From positions 1 through 6,063 of the forward strand of contig JADZDV010000543.1 of the NCBI GenBank assembly GCA_020850915.1: DNA of 6,063 nt. Reading direction: 5' to 3'. The DNA comes from Chloroflexota bacterium (GTDB taxonomy: Bacteria > Chloroflexota > UBA6077 > JADZDV01). Of the stretch, positions 5,914 through 6,063 are shown one piece after another. Position 1 is the stretch's first letter. The number at the start of each line of letters is the position of its first letter. The notes under the pieces are model-generated. The model did not search any database and was not told where the DNA came from. It was given only the letters and a program-made list of their open reading frames with translations. Both the position numbers and the translations under genes were made by a program.

Positions 5914-6063
5914 TCCGGCGCGGCGGCGGGCGCCAGTGTCACGATGGAGCGAGCGGGAACGAACAGGTCGGCATGCCCGTTTCGGAACATCACATGGCCC
6001 TGGTGCTCCATGTCGTTGTCCGAGTCGGTCAGGTAGACCTCCAGCGCCTGTACGTCGGGCAGA
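5904..6063 (-). CDS. C-terminal end of a probable glycoside hydrolase (beta-sandwich domain), truncated by the window edge
   Basis: This frame is too short to stand out as an ORF. On the minus strand it reads through from the window edge for 52 codons to a TGA at 5906-5904. The visible residues include 'ALEVYLTDSDNDM', then 'GHVMFRNGHADLFVPARSIV' and 'TLAP', before an acidic end. The alternating strand pattern ending in 'VPARSIVTL' is typical of the last strands of the C-terminal beta-sandwich in many secreted clan GH-A glycosidases, such as GH5, GH30 and GH39-type enzymes and arabinofuranosidases. Third codon positions are G/C-rich, as in the neighbouring genes. The catalytic part lies outside the window, so the family cannot be named. 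Its end is 32 nt from the stop of the convergent secreted glycosidase. Confidence 0.6.
   Translation of the reverse strand, partial: LPDVQALEVYLTDSDNDMEHQGHVMFRNGHADLFVPARSIVTLAPAAAPDEE

Overview
The window is uniformly GC-rich, with strong G/C preference at third codon positions. It looks like a chromosomal segment of a high-GC environmental bacterium. The tandem GAF protein, the PsbP-like secreted protein and the secreted glycosidases would fit a Chloroflexota (Thermomicrobia-like) or similar lineage, but there is no rRNA or other marker, so this placement is only a guess. I see no tRNA, rRNA, CRISPR array, insertion sequence or phage gene.

Layout, left to right. (1) Positions 2-838 (+) hold the 3' end of a GAF-domain sensor protein. 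(2) A 96-nt gap carries a weak promoter candidate and a clean inverted repeat. (3) Positions 935-1987 (+) encode a secreted protein made of two PsbP/Mog1-like domains repeated with an exact 163-residue period. (4) A gap of about 210 nt contains a perfect 15-bp hairpin (2021-2052), then an AT-rich promoter island whose -35 box sits inside a near-perfect dyad (2114-2134). (5) Positions 2201-4747 (+) encode a polytopic membrane protein fused through a Pro/Ala/Ser-rich linker to an extracellular clan GH-A-type TIM-barrel glycosidase domain, with an unassigned C-terminal extension. (6) Positions 4750-5871 (+) encode a secreted, stand-alone paralogue of that barrel, two nucleotides downstream and probably translationally coupled. 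(7) Positions 5904-6063 (-) hold the convergent 3' end of another gene, which resembles the C-terminal beta-sandwich of a glycoside hydrolase.

The central theme is a two-gene operon encoding one membrane-tethered and one soluble version of the same barrel. Both keep the Asn-Glu acid/base and the Ser-Glu-Phe nucleophile motifs. With a probable third glycosidase converging on the operon, the right half of the window looks like a small extracytoplasmic polysaccharide-processing locus. The substrate cannot be read from the sequence. The most unusual element is the fusion of about seven membrane segments to the barrel.
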